DNA of 64,000 nt from positions 186,001 to 250,000 of the forward strand of contig JAGMUV010000027.1 of assembly GCA_020744425.1 (NCBI GenBank), read 5' to 3'. Shown here piece after piece: positions 1-11,002 of this stretch (positions are counted from its first letter, which is position 1; each line of letters opens with the position of its first letter). The DNA is from Dactylonectria macrodidyma (lineage: Eukaryota; Ascomycota; Sordariomycetes; Hypocreales; Nectriaceae). The translations under genes and the position numbers were made by a program. Under the pieces are notes generated by a model. That model had not been told where the DNA came from. It made no database searches and worked only from the letters and a program-made list of their open reading frames with translations.

Positions 1-1455
1 ATCAGTTGTGCTGCTTGGGACAGTAGATGGATCAGAATTTGACGTGATTTGATGGGTCGTTGGCTGTACGGTCGGTGAGGGAGCAAGAGTCCGGAAGTTG
101 CGCAAGCTTTGTTGGGTTGGTGGGATTGGCGTCCCCAGCACCACCTGCGGCTGGCTAATTGGCTCTTCAAATAACCTCCTTGCCGTGTGAAGTTGCCGTA
201 GCCTCTCTGGCGATGTAGGCTGGGTTCCGGATCTCTCATTAGGAGGCGATAGGCTAGCATCTCCGTCGGTTCTTTTGAGGGCAGATCTCTCAGCTAAGGA
301 AGGACGGACGGCCAGGTTCCTCAACGTCAGGACCGCACCTTTGGACCTGGCACGCTTGATCAGGTTAGGGAGGCATATAGACGATACCAATGATGTCAAT
401 TACCTCGGAATTGCGCTGGTCCCGGCATTCCAGGCAGGTTGTAGTTTGATTGGCAGATTTCCTCCTGCTAATGAAGTCACTTGCTGGTTTTATTTGGTTG
501 CAAGACGGGCAATGGACTCCAAAATCAGATCCAGGGCTCATATTACCCCTAGAATCGGAATCCATCCTCAGTCGTACGGTGCATCGGGATCGATAATGGA
601 AGAAAGGTTGCTTGGCCAAGCAAACGAACAGATCGCCAGGCAAATTTGGCGATGGTAAACAAAGAAGTAAACAAAGAAGCAGTGACAGATGGTGGCTGGC
701 GGATACCCACTTTTTCTAGAGCCGCCAACCAATCCAGCCTTCTTTAGCGACCGGCAATACAAATTCTGGACCAATCAGAAACTTTTGGCCAATCTTGCAC
801 CAAACCCTCATATTCGGAACAGGGGAAGGCGCACGTCCGCCGGGGGAAGTCGGAAGTTGGAAGCTGGGCGAGGCGGGCAAGTTGGCGGCTCCCTTGCGCT
901 GAGTAGCCTTTCGGTACGAAGCTTGCAACTAGAGCCTGTTTTACTCAAATGGTGCCTGCTCCCCAAAGCCTGCTGCATAGGTCTTATTGGCTACGCAAAA
1001 CAAAGGTAACACACACACGCGCCCTATTGGCCAAGTCTCTTCGTCCACCTACCCAGAGCCGACCACTTAAAACCGCGCCCTCTTCTCAACACGTGCAGCA
1101 ACCCACTAGTGGCACGATTTGAAGAGTTTAATGCGGAACTAAGAGCTAGCCAATAGGGTGAGGGTCAATACTTGAGACAGGATCAAGAGACTGCGGTATA
1201 GACGGCACGGGGCTCGAAGTCCTGCTACAAGATATCAAGATGCAGGTATGGATGCGCACGTACGGAGCACGACGCGAATTTTTCGCAATAGTTTTCTGGC
1301 AAGTGCAGACGCGCCAGGTTGAGTAAACAGACCTTCCCCGTCTTCCTAAGGGCGCAGTGGACCAATGGGGGCACTGAAACAGTAGCCCATTTAGGCCAAC
1401 CCAGACCGATCCAGAATACCCTAGACCGACCGGTCTGACCGGTCTGTCCGGTCTG
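1..1455. other. Intergenic stretch, no supported gene
   Basis: Open frames here are short, overlap on both strands and contain no family motif that I recognise. The only local structure is a run of CCGGTCTG-like words at about 1423-1455 (palindromic GACCGGTC and repeats), just downstream of the LINE fragment. I see no gene. Confidence 0.5.
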
Positions 1456-2043
1456 TTAGCCACAAATGTTCTTGGCCACGATGATCGCCTTGATCCTCTT
1501 CAGTTCTTCCTCGTTCCTACCGATGACCCTCAGGCGGTTGGTATTTCGCCCATCTCTGGTCACTGCAACGCATCGCCAACTAGGTTGGTCGCTAGAGGTT
1601 CGCATTTCCTGTTCAATGGTCCTGCGAAGCACTGCTGGTGTAGTATCTCCAATATGATCCTCGGGCACCCTGGATGTGTCTACTGTGCAGAACACCGGTT
1701 CCGGAGTTGCCGATCGAACCGTGGATGGAATTGGATTGGCAATACTAACAGGGGTTATTCCGGCAGCATCCACATATGTCTTGCTAGGCGATCGTGCTGC
1801 ATAAGCATTGTTTATGATATCCAACTGTAGCTGGGTTTGTTCCAGCTCGCAGCAAACCTGGGTAAGCTGCTTACAGGCTTGGGATAACTCTTGTGCCATC
1901 TGGGCCGTGGTCCTAGCGACTTCTTTAGCCATACGGTCGTGAAGCTTTGTAAACTCGAGCTGAAACTCGGCCTTCATGATTTCCATTTTCTTATTGAAGT
2001 CTTGTTGTAGGAGTTGTTTCAGGCCCTGGATTGCCTCGATCAT
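1456..2043 (-). pseudogene. Solitary LINE ORF1-like (gag-like) fragment
   Basis: A 195-residue open frame. It starts with a roughly 90-residue heptad-like helix rich in Lys, Glu and Gln, probably a coiled coil. A linker follows, then a C-terminal segment with WRCVAVTRDGRNTNRLRVI and an acidic/basic helix. Fungal Tad-type LINE ORF1 proteins carry a similar 'W-C-A-V-T...R-I/V' segment ahead of their zinc knuckles. Here the frame stops right after that segment, with no CCHC knuckle and no reverse transcriptase nearby, so it reads as a 5' remnant of a retroelement. It is not obviously the same family as the LINE at 50-56 kb. A small host coiled-coil protein is possible but less likely. Confidence 0.5.
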
Positions 2044-3070
2044 GATGCCAGCCTGTTGAAATGTGCAGGTTGAATTGATTGAAGAAGAAAACTAGCGCTA
2101 ACCAGCGGAAGCTACTGACAAGGAGACCATCCACATCCCAGCCACCAATGGATCGGAATAGCCATTGATCCGTGACAACGGATGTCAACACAGCCGCCTT
2201 GGGCGTGGTCCTTTTCTTAGGTCGGTTACGGCTCGACGCTCCCTCACTGCTCTCCTGCTCCTTCTCCCGCATTCCCTATCACGCTCTTGTTGTTTCGATT
2301 CCATTGCCCTTGTCGTTCTGGCTCTTTTACGCAGGGGACGATGATGACCCCCGCCCGGAACGTCCGGTTCGCGTTCCATGACGATGATGACGTCTGAAGC
2401 GGGGTTCGCAGCACCAGAAATCCACCACAAACCAAAAATCTCCGCCAAGTGGCTACCAGGTATTCCAAAAGGTATAAAGGAGATCAATAATGAGATTTCG
2501 AGAAAAAGCAATCCACTGTTTCCGATATATATATATATATTATATTAAAAGTCCGATCTAATGTAAAGTTAATAGATTTCACCTAACTCAAGCAGAAGCA
2601 GGAATCTCACCAAATGCAAACGACAAGAGCAACGACATTATTATAAATTAAAAGCTCACGTGAATCCCACGTGATTCTTAACAGAAAAATCCCAGCCAAT
2701 GAAGACTTCTCTACACTTGATCTCGGGGGGGGGGCGGGTGAATTCGAAGCTCATCCACATGTGCCAAAAGAGAGTGGGAGGATTTGTGTCAAATGAGAGT
2801 GGGAGGATTTGTGGCAAATGAGAGTGGGAGGATTAGGACCAATTAGGAGGTGCGGTTGCGCATGGCTTAATCGGGTAATTTTGCAAGGGGGGGCCAAATT
2901 TTGGGGGTGGAAATCCCAGAGCTTAAGAAGACCTTTCGTACCGAAAGGCAAACTTAAGAACTGATGTAGAGTCAGCCTTCGGCTGAATTACTTACAGACC
3001 ACCTCGTCGACTATACCACAACAAGTGCTCAACTGTATCAACTGTACTCTGCAACCGAGAGTGCAACAAC
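2044..3070. other. Intergenic region with simple repeats
   Basis: No convincing gene. It contains a TA microsatellite at about 2526-2546, a G-run near 2725 and the 25-bp tandem array listed separately. The last part is the 5' flank of the MFS gene that starts at 3071. Confidence 0.5.
2770..2838. repeat. 25-bp tandem repeat, about 2.7 copies
   Basis: The unit AGAGTGGGAGGATTTGTG followed by t/g-CAAATG occurs twice in full and once partially. The copies differ by one base. Confidence 0.85.
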
Positions 3071-5044
3071 ATGAAGACTGTCAACCGGTACAATCTAGCC
3101 ATCGTGCTGTTTACAGCACTTGGATCCTACACCTATGGCTTCAATTCTTCCATCATTGCCTCTGTGACGGGCCTTCCTTCCTTCCTCGACTACTACGGCC
3201 TCACTTCAGAAGGCCTAAAAGCGGCTTGGAGCGCGAGCATGATCGGTGGTACGTCAGACTACGCCTTATCAGACAATTGCCATCCTACGCGCCTGGAAAG
3301 CTCTAACAAAATGAACCCTTGTAGCGATGAATAGTCTCTACTCGGCTGGCGGACTAATCGGTGCTTTGTCTGTGGGGTGGCTTGCGGACCGACTCGGCCG
3401 CAAACGATCTATACAGCTCATTTGCGCCTTCTGTGTCTTCGCGTCAATCTTAACGACCGCGAGTGTTAATATTGCCATGTTCCTCGTGGGGAGAACGCTT
3501 CAAGGTGCCAGCTCTGGCATGATTGACACAATCTGCCCACTTTACCAGTCCGAGGTCTCCCCAGCACACGCTCGCGGCCGCATGGTGGGAATGCACGCCT
3601 TCTTTCTTGTCCTTGGCTACGTAAGTTTATCTAAGCTTGTGAGAGGGCCAGTATGACTGACAACTTCTTTTCTCAACATAGGCTGGTTCTAGCTGGGTTG
3701 GGCTGGGCTGCTACTTTGCGAAGAACCCCGACATTCAGTGGCGCTTGTGCTTGGCATTCCAGATCCTAGCCCCAATGTGTCTTCTCTGCGGTAGCAAATG
3801 GCTTCCAGAATCTCCCCGATTCCTCATCTATAATGGGAAGATGGAACGCGGGCTTGCAGTGTTGAAGAAGCTGCACTCTAGCAGTGACGACCCAAGCTCA
3901 AGCTTTGCTGAGGCAGAATTCACCCAGATCCAGCGACAGGTTGAACTCGATCGCCACAGTGAGCTTAGCTGGATGGGCTTGTGGAAGAACCCAGGCACCA
4001 GAAAAAGGTTGCTTTGTGGGTTCTTTGTCATCGCAGCTGCCCAGAGCAGTGGTGTCCTCGTATGTTCCAACTTTCATTCCTTCGCTGCTGAAATGCTAAA
4101 GCCGGAAAAAGGTCATCAACAATTACCAAATTATTCTTTACAGGGGTCTGGGGATCACAGGGTGGAAAGCCCTGCTTTTGCTTTCCATTTACACGTCATG
4201 GGCCGCTCTTATGAACTGGGTAAATGCAATGCTTTTGGACCGAGTAGGCCGAATTAAGCTCATGGTTATCGGCATGGTGAGTTCCCCTTATAAATCTTCA
4301 GTGATCTCAAGTTAACCATGAAATCCTCAGACTGGAGCTGCAATTGCGGTTTCGTGCGAGACCGCCATCGTCGCGAAGTTTGCGGGCACCGACAACGCCG
4401 TGGGTAACGGCTTCGGAATATTCTTCTTGTTTCTCTTCATTACCTTCTTTGCTAGCGGCATGGATGCTTGTAAGTCTCTCTCATGTCTGTTTACATTGTC
4501 GTGTGTTGTCGCTAATCATCTCCTAGCTTGCTAGTATGTCGTCCCAACAATGATGAATACCCAGAGGCTTGGCGTACAGGAAATATGCTAATCTCAAAAT
4601 AGTGTGTATCTCGCCGAGATCTTTCCTACCTGGATGCGAGCGCAGGGTGTGGCGTTTTCGGTATCGGGCCTCTTCACGACAACGCTCATCTACACGGGTA
4701 CGGCATCTATCGCCTTTGCAGAGGTTGGCTGGAAATACTACCTCGGTATGCTCGATTCCCCATTGCAGTGATAGGTCAAGAGTGAGACTGACTGGACCGG
4801 CCGTGTAGTGTTCATCTTCGTTCCGTTGGCTTGCGTTCTCATAATTTTGTTTTACTTACCCGAAACTAATGGCCTCTCTCTCGAGGAGATTGGAATGCTT
4901 TTCGGCGACGAAGTTGCTGCTCACCCAGGGGAGCTCTCGTCCAAATTAAAAGCTCAGCAAAACGCGACAATCAGTGGCATGGAAGTTTTGGGGTTGGATT
5001 CTGAACCGGAGACCAATGGTCAGACTAAAGCAGAGAAGCAATAG
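3071..5044 (+). CDS. MFS sugar-porter family transporter
   Basis: Predicted plasma-membrane sugar/proton symporter of the fungal hexose-lactose permease type, about 500 residues. I place exons at 3071-3248, 3325-3620, 3682-4059, 4112-4276, 4331-4469, a 7-nt micro-exon 4527-4533, 4603-4745 and 4809-5044. All phases fit and the introns are 50-70 nt with GTAAGT/GTATGT-type donors. Family marks are GGLIGALSVGWLADRLGRK after TM2-TM3, GRTLQG, PESPR after TM6, VINNYQ in TM7, DRVGRIK, and PETNGLSLEEI at the C-terminal end. Twelve TM segments are expected. It is a paralogue of the interrupted transporter at 17.8-19.6 kb. Substrate is unknown; position beside catabolic enzymes suggests import of their substrate (inference). 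Confidence 0.88.
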
Positions 5045-5677
5045 TCTTCGTCTCAGGAGTCAGCAGGATTTAATCTCACTCGATCAATTTTACCTTTAGG
5101 GGATTATGTTGGTTTTGGAGTCTGCTGGGACATGTTATGACAGTTTCGGAACTCGGCTTATGCGGATCTCATCTTCTCATAGTCTCCGTTGCCGAGCTGC
5201 ATTTGTGGCGGATAAATACTTTGTAACTGAGCTACTTGCCAATTTTTTTCGCTCATGACTCATCAGCCTTGTGACACCAATGACTCACTCAATTTTCCAT
5301 TACAGGCACTAAAGCTTGAGCTGTTTTCACAGATGGTCAAGTGGCTGTGTTTTGTTTGCATGGATGAGGTGGAGCCAAGACGACCTTCGTCTTCGACAAC
5401 TGTGGAAGCATTGGGTTTGGAAAATGCTAAAACTGTGGAGGGGGGGGGACCTGTATTTTTGCCATTGTGCCAGCAACTCGCCCTTGAAGGAGCGGACAGC
5501 TATTCGGATAGTTCGTCTTTGGCGTTGAATTGAAGGTAGACACAGAAAACGTCGACCATACTGAAACTGAAGGATCACAGGTTTGTGGCACCACACCCTC
5601 GGAGCTCGCTTCAAAGGTTGACATCTTCGCAATTTGTGGCCAGCAGTGATAGGTATTGAAGCAAACGACGATTCATT
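5045..5677. other. Intergenic region
   Basis: 3' flanks of the convergent MFS and flavin oxidoreductase genes. I see no motif-bearing frame. Confidence 0.5.
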
Positions 5678-5847
5678 CTAGTCATGTATCAAACTAAGTC
5701 TGTCTTTTGAGGCCAATGACTGGGGAATGATGGCTCGCCCAGCCCAGTTCAAATAACCATCTCGCTTGTCATTATTTCGCCACTTGCTGCAAGAAGAATT
5801 AGTAGTAGGCAAAGTTCTTTGGGAAAGCAGAGGATCATTTGGACTTA

Positions 5848-7004
5848 CTACCACCAGTGTTCATCGCCCGGTTGTTCCTCGTAGAGACTCTCAGGATGGC
5901 CAGACTGAAGCTTCTCCACATAGTCGGGATTGTAGAGCAGTGGTCTTCCAATCACAACTCCATCCATGAGCCCGTTTTTAATCCACTCGTCAGCTTCTGA
6001 CGGTCCGAAAGCTGTATTGCCAAATAAGAGTGTATTCTTAAGGATTGGTCGCAAATACGCGATAGGGTCCCATGGCACTCCGCGTGGTTTCCCTTGGATC
6101 ATCAAGTCGTACGACGCCCACCAGCGCATAACCTGCACATAGGCAAGACCAAGTTTGTCGAGTTCAGCACAGAAGCCTCCATACGTTGCCTTGGCAGCGT
6201 CCACGGATGGCTGACCATCGGCGTCAAGTTCTCCCATGTCGTTATATCCACCGCAAGGAGCAATCTTGACTCCGATGCGGTTCCACGGGAAGTGTTCGTT
6301 CATCTTGGCCAAACAAGCCAAGGAGAACCGCATTCTCTTCTCCAGGGATCCGCCCCATTTGTCTTGCCTTTTGTTACTGTGAGACTCGAGGAACTGCATT
6401 GGTAGATATCCATTCGCGTTGTGAATCTCGACTCCGTCGAAACCCGCCTCTTTAGCAAGGCGTGATGCCCTACTGTAGAGCTGGATGATCTTCTCCGGGT
6501 CGTCGATTGGAGTTGGTACGACATAGCCAGGGGCACCGGGCACATTGCGAAACTTGCCTCCTCGTGCGGCAATGGCCGAGGGACCTGGAACGGGCTGACC
6601 AGACCCGCGTTGAACCCGCGTTCCAGGATGTGCCACTCGCCCGACATGGTGCAGTTGGCAGAAGATCAGGCCTCCGCGCTTGTGGACAGCTTCGGTGACT
6701 TTTTTCCAGCCGTTGACGTGTTCTTGCGAATAGATGCCTGGCATAAAGGTCCATTCAACGCCCTGAGGGCAGATCAGAGCAGCCTCGGAAATCTACTACA
6801 GGTCAGCAATCGGGCATATTACGTACTACAAGCAATTCTCACAATGAGCCCCGTTCCAGAGCGCTCAGCGTAGTATGGCACGTGTAGATTCTCCCGCGGG
6901 ACGCTGTCTCGGTTTCTCGTCAGGGACGCCATCACCACCCGGTTCTTTAGCTGGACATCTCCCATCGCCAATGGCTTCAACAGGTTCTCAAAGTCTGCTC
7001 CCAT
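5848..7004 (-). CDS. Old yellow enzyme-like NADH:flavin oxidoreductase
   Basis: FMN-dependent ene-reductase of the OYE family (TIM barrel), which reduces activated C=C bonds of enones, quinones or unsaturated lactones with NAD(P)H. Exon 1 is 7004-6843 (starts MGADFENLLKPL) and exon 2 runs from 6792. The intron between them (GTGAGA donor, TAGTAG acceptor) restores GLI-ISEAALICPQG. Visible marks are KNRVVMASLTRNR (flavin/substrate binding), QLHHVGRVAHPG, the catalytic-region EIHNANGYLPMQFL and WGGSLEKRMRF, and GRPLLYNPD near the end. The first stop is at 5848, but a strong donor (GTAAGT), branch (CTAAT) and acceptor (TTGCAG) straddle it. Splicing would add about 36 residues and end at 5678. I keep the shorter end and note the longer one. 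Confidence 0.87.
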
Positions 7005-7439
7005 TTTGCGAATTGACAGAAAGGTTGGCGGTGCGAAAATAACGACAACAAGGCGATGACGAGTCACGATCCTGACCAATTTCTCCTCGGCAAGTCGGCG
7101 ATTCACGATGAAGTCACGGATGTTGACGCCTCATATCACTGGCTTTACCTTGAGTAGTGCCTTGATGTGATTGGATAAAATGGGCTGGATTAGATACCCC
7201 AATATCCACATCGATGTAAAGCACCTTATTAGTAATTGTTTCTCCAACCAACTTCGGGCTCTTCTCCACATGTCGGTTCGTTTCGTCGGAGCGAGTCATT
7301 TGGTACATCGAGGGTGGGTCTGGCTTCTTGCGGACATATCTTGGTCTTGGTGCCGTGCCCTCTGTTTGATGGTTTGGGACTTAGTTTAAGGCGACTATCG
7401 AAACCAGGCGTCGTCAAAGTTCAAACCGAAACCGACAAG

Positions 7440-8247
7440 ATGCTCTCAGCAGTCAGGTACCAGGACCTTCAGGACTTTAACGGACTACCTGCTGTTCGTG
7501 AAATCCTTGCCCGGGGCGACTTGGGGTTCATCATAAACGGTCTGCCACATCGTTTTGAGCAAGACAAGCTTACACCTCTCGTGAGTATCCTATCCAGCAT
7601 ATACCATGCCAATCTGGGGGTAGGCTGACTCACATTTTACTGGCAGCAAAATGTCAAGATTCAGAAAATTGATCTTGCCACATCCTCTTCTCCAGCACTC
7701 GACACATTAGCGAGGACCATGGAAAGCCTACATAAGCTTTCCCACACAGTGTTCAAAAATATCAGTCATGGCGTCGAACTGCCCTGGGAGAAATACCTGG
7801 GTGAGATGCACGAGTTTGCTGCCCCGGGAAAGGATGAGCTGCAGGTCATCCCTTGGGGAGAACCGATCGAGAATAAATGGTCCACTCTGGTAGGTGCATT
7901 GGATTTTGGATGTCTCATTTTTTCTGCAATACGAAGCGTGGGCTAAATTCTCATGTCAGACCCTCGCTGTCAACTTCTCTTCCACCGAAGAAGCACTCGT
8001 GCTTTTCGGGGCTGCCTTGTCCGTCTTTACTGAAGGCATCACTCCGGAGCCTACTGGATGTGAGATTGATAAGGGATTACTCCTTACAATATCCAAGCAC
8101 GCTGGAAGCCAGTGGCTTGTCTACTACGTACGGCCAAATCAGGATGTGTTTTACACGAGAACTGCAGGGGCGTTGATGACCCCCTTGAGTACGAAGGAGT
8201 ACGAGTCAAGAAAACGAGTAAAGGATTTGGAGGGAGTTGTTCTTTGA
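7440..8247 (+). CDS. Uncharacterised spliced protein
   Basis: I do not recognise the family. Three exons, 7440-7580, 7647-7889 and 7960-8247, all join in phase 0 with GTGAGT and GTAGGT donors and CAG acceptors, giving about 223 residues. The start MLSAVRYQDL is the first ATG in the spliced frame. The product looks soluble: no signal peptide or membrane segment, acidic middle, and a C-terminal part with alternating hydrophobic strands (QWLVYYVRPNQDVFYTR). It lies between the flavin oxidoreductase and the MBL hydrolase, so it may belong to the same cluster. Three correctly phased introns make a real gene likely. Confidence 0.6.
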
Positions 8248-8388
8248 GTAGATTCTATGGCATTCTTTACGCCGAACCCTGTCAATGCAAGCCAATGAGG
8301 CGTCGTTTGTCTCGTAAACTTGTGAGAATTGTCCAAATGCGTCGATCGTAGTTGGGCCCTGCGATGAGTGCATCCACAATGAGAGTGT

Positions 8389-8661
8389 ATGAATCAGCAG
8401 ACCCCCAAGCCTTTGCAAACTACGCCATGCTTCCTCTTTTCCGAAGCACCCGAGGGATCGAACTTGGCTGGCGTGGCGTCTCAGAGTGCGGGGCAGTTTG
8501 TTCTTATCTACCCCGGCCGGAGAAGCGTGGAGATCGTGGAGAACCCTCCGCATATCCTGAGTGCAGCTTGGGGTCATGCAGGGAGCCCAGTGCCTGATAA
8601 AATACCCGGACTGTCCTGCTCCGACAGAAAGGCTCGTCTGCTACAAGGTCAGAATACTTGA
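8389..8661 (+). other. Short open frame of unknown status
   Basis: A 90-codon frame between the unknown gene and the MBL gene, with protein-like composition (for example AGQFVLIYPGRRSVEIVE). No family is recognised and no clear introns link it to either neighbour. It may be a gene remnant or an unrecognised small gene. Otherwise 8248-8698 holds nothing I can name. Confidence 0.25.
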
Positions 8662-8698
8662 ACCAATCGTCATCTCGTACGACGCAAGTAATTACAGC

Positions 8699-10110
8699 AT
8701 GGCGGACATTACACCTATTCCGGCCCCCTACCTAGATCTCCCCGCTTCGTCCAAGACGGTGCGTGTGCGAGCAATCGATACGACGACACGTATGGTCTGT
8801 GATGCTCGAGCCTTCGTCCAGCCTCCTATTGCCGGCCATGAAAAGCTCAACTTCAAAACCATGTGCTTCCTGCTGGAGCACACCGCCGCTTCTGGGTCCG
8901 AACATGTCCTCTTTGACTGCGGTTCTCGCAAGGACTTTTGGAACGGCTCGCCTCAGACGAAGAGGATGATTGGAGGCCATGTCCCCGCAGTTCAAATCGA
9001 CAAGGGCGTCGATGAAATTTTGACTTCGGCAGGGTTGCACCTGGAGGACTTGAGTAAGAGCATTATTCAAGTGGCATTATGCTTGGCATAGGTCATTAGC
9101 CGTACCCCTTTACCAGCTAACTGGTTGTTCCTTAGAGGCGATTGTATGGAGTCATTGGCACTGGGACCATATTGGTGACGGCTCCAAGTTCCCATCAGCG
9201 ACAGACATTGTAGTTGGGCCAGGCTTCACTGCCGAATTTGTTCCAGGCTGGCCGGAGAGGCTCGAAAGCTTCGTCTTGGCCAGTGATCTAGCGTATGTCC
9301 TCGGTCCCTTGCTTCGAGTAAGTTACGTGGCAAGCTCATACTGACTTTTGGACCTGCAGAGGGCACCGGGTCCACGAACCAGAATTCGACATGACAGTAG
9401 CAGGGTTTCCTGCCCATGATTACTTTGGCAATGGTTCCTTCTACCTTCTCGAGGTCCCCGGTGTTAGTGTTTCCAATCTCCTCATCACCATTCCCAATCC
9501 ACTAACGGCTCAGCAGCATGCACTAGGACATATCTGCGGATTTGCACGAACAACGCCGGACACGTTTGTATTTATGGGCGGTGACTGTTGCCACTATGCC
9601 GGGGCTTTTCGACCGACCCCTTACTTACCGCTGCCGCTACATATTCCGACGGACGAGCTAGATGCCTATTATCCCCGTCCCTGCCCGTGCTCCATGTTTA
9701 CAGTTCATCACCCTACGCCAAAGAAAGACGGGAATAACGCACTCAACCAATCTCGAACGAAACCATTTTATGACATTTCCCAAGCTCCTGGCAGCGCATA
9801 CAGTTTCGGCGACGTTGCTCAATCAAGCGTGAACATGCTCCAGGCTCTCGACGCGCATCCAGGAATCTTCATATGCCTCTCTCATGACGATGTTCTCTTC
9901 AACATTCTCCCACTATTGAACGAGGAGCCAACGAGAGATATCAATGACTGGCAGTCTCTAGGGTACAAGGAGAGATCTCGCTGGGCGTTCTTGAATGAAC
10001 TCCCAAAAGGGGACAACCCGGGACGTGAACCTCTAGTGACTGGGCTGTGGCGCGACGGCAGACAGGTTACTTGGAGAGCAGACAGCGGATTTGTAGATGT
10101 CGAGAAATAA
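8699..10110 (+). CDS. Metallo-beta-lactamase fold hydrolase (large form)
   Basis: Predicted zinc hydrolase of the MBL superfamily acting on a lactone, lactam or ester. Exons 8699-9053, 9136-9292 and 9360-10110 give about 420 residues. The second exon begins directly before the metal motif SHWHWDHIGD (HxHxDH), reconstituted by joining A+AG into Lys. Further MBL marks are VFMGGDCCHYAG (the Asp/His of motifs 3-4) and FICLSHDD near residue 355. The N-terminal part contains ARAFVQPP and FLLEH...VLFDCGSRKDF, the usual beta-sandwich start. The protein is longer than bacterial AHL lactonases (about 250 residues), as is common for fungal members. A second, shorter MBL gene lies at 21.4 kb. Confidence 0.85.
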
Positions 10111-10226
10111 TGTCATTTTAGACACCACAACCTTTCACCATGTACGCTTGGAAATTGTGGTGAGCGGTTGAAGCCGAGCGAACAGTGATTTCATTTCACT
10201 ACTCCCTCTAGTGATGTTGTACTTTT

Positions 10227-10290
10227 CGTACAACTCATTTGTACGTACGTACCGTACAAAAGAAAAAGTACGTACACGTACTACGTACGT
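10227..10290. repeat. GTACGTAC-rich palindromic cluster, left
   Basis: Dense GTAC, TACGTA and GTACGTAC words upstream of the hAT-like fragment. A matching cluster lies downstream at about 10799-10877, as expected for subterminal repeats of a decayed transposon. Confidence 0.55.
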
Positions 10291-10326
10291 ACGACAAGGG
10301 TCCATGTTTTCCTAATAGGGTAATTT

Positions 10327-10719
10327 GTGGGTCACATTGTAGAAACACAGGGCTGTACAAAAACTCCGCCGGTCATGAATACGCTTGCCAACTCCGTTTC
10401 TCTGTTACAAACGAAAGCTCGGAATCGCCTTACACCCATGCACGCTGATATGCAGGCATTCATTTTTATGAATGACCGCGTATTAGATCGCCTTAAGGAT
10501 CAGAAGTACGCCCAGAAAAAGCGCTGGGCGGATCTTGAGGAGAAGGACTGGCTAGAACTCGAAGATTCATATCTCGAGTTATTTGTAAATGCGCAGGGCA
10601 AGAAGGTCTGGATGGATGGTGTGATGGCCTCCACCAGTGGAGATTTTGAGTGGGAGGGTGTATTACAGTCGACGGGTGATATATTGGGGGTTGGCTCTGA
10701 GGTGGAGACAGAGGTTTGA
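10327..10719 (+). pseudogene. hAT transposase C-terminal relic
   Basis: A 130-codon frame whose central part (KARNRLTPMHADMQAFIFMN followed by DRVLDRL) resembles the end of the hAT dimerisation domain, where fungal hAT proteins read 'RNRL(S/T)...AD...FI..N.RVLD'. A charged helix (EEKDWLELEDSYLELF) follows. The BED finger, the DDE-like core and the rest of the dimerisation domain are absent, so this is a 3' fragment. It sits between two GTAC-rich clusters, probably remnants of the element's ends. I am fairly sure of hAT origin and unsure of element limits. Confidence 0.55.
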
Positions 10720-10798
10720 GGCTTGAATGGCAGAAGACGAGGACCGCGAGAAGCCTACTACGTTACCAGTATTACCTAAAAAGGAAGGGGGAAATTTG

Positions 10799-10877
10799 TA
10801 TGGTACATATTTGTACGTACAATAAAGTTGTACGTACGTACAGCGGCTAAAATACAGTACGTACGTACGTACGTGTA
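10799..10877. repeat. GTACGTAC-rich palindromic cluster, right
   Basis: Repeated GTACGTAC palindromes, including about four tandem GTAC units near 10857-10876. It mirrors the left cluster on the other side of the hAT relic. Confidence 0.6.
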
Positions 10878-11002
10878 CAAGAAATTGCATCACTAACTCC
10901 CTCATCGTCCCATGCATGCACTTACGTATTTATCAACCTCAACACCGTGCCACTTGTCATTTTATTCCGCCTTCTCCATCTAGTCACACTACAGCCAACT
11001 GC

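Noticed and set aside
10239..10448. ORFs through the GTACGTAC clusters
   Set aside because: Composition follows the simple repeat (Tyr-Val-Arg-Thr), not a protein.
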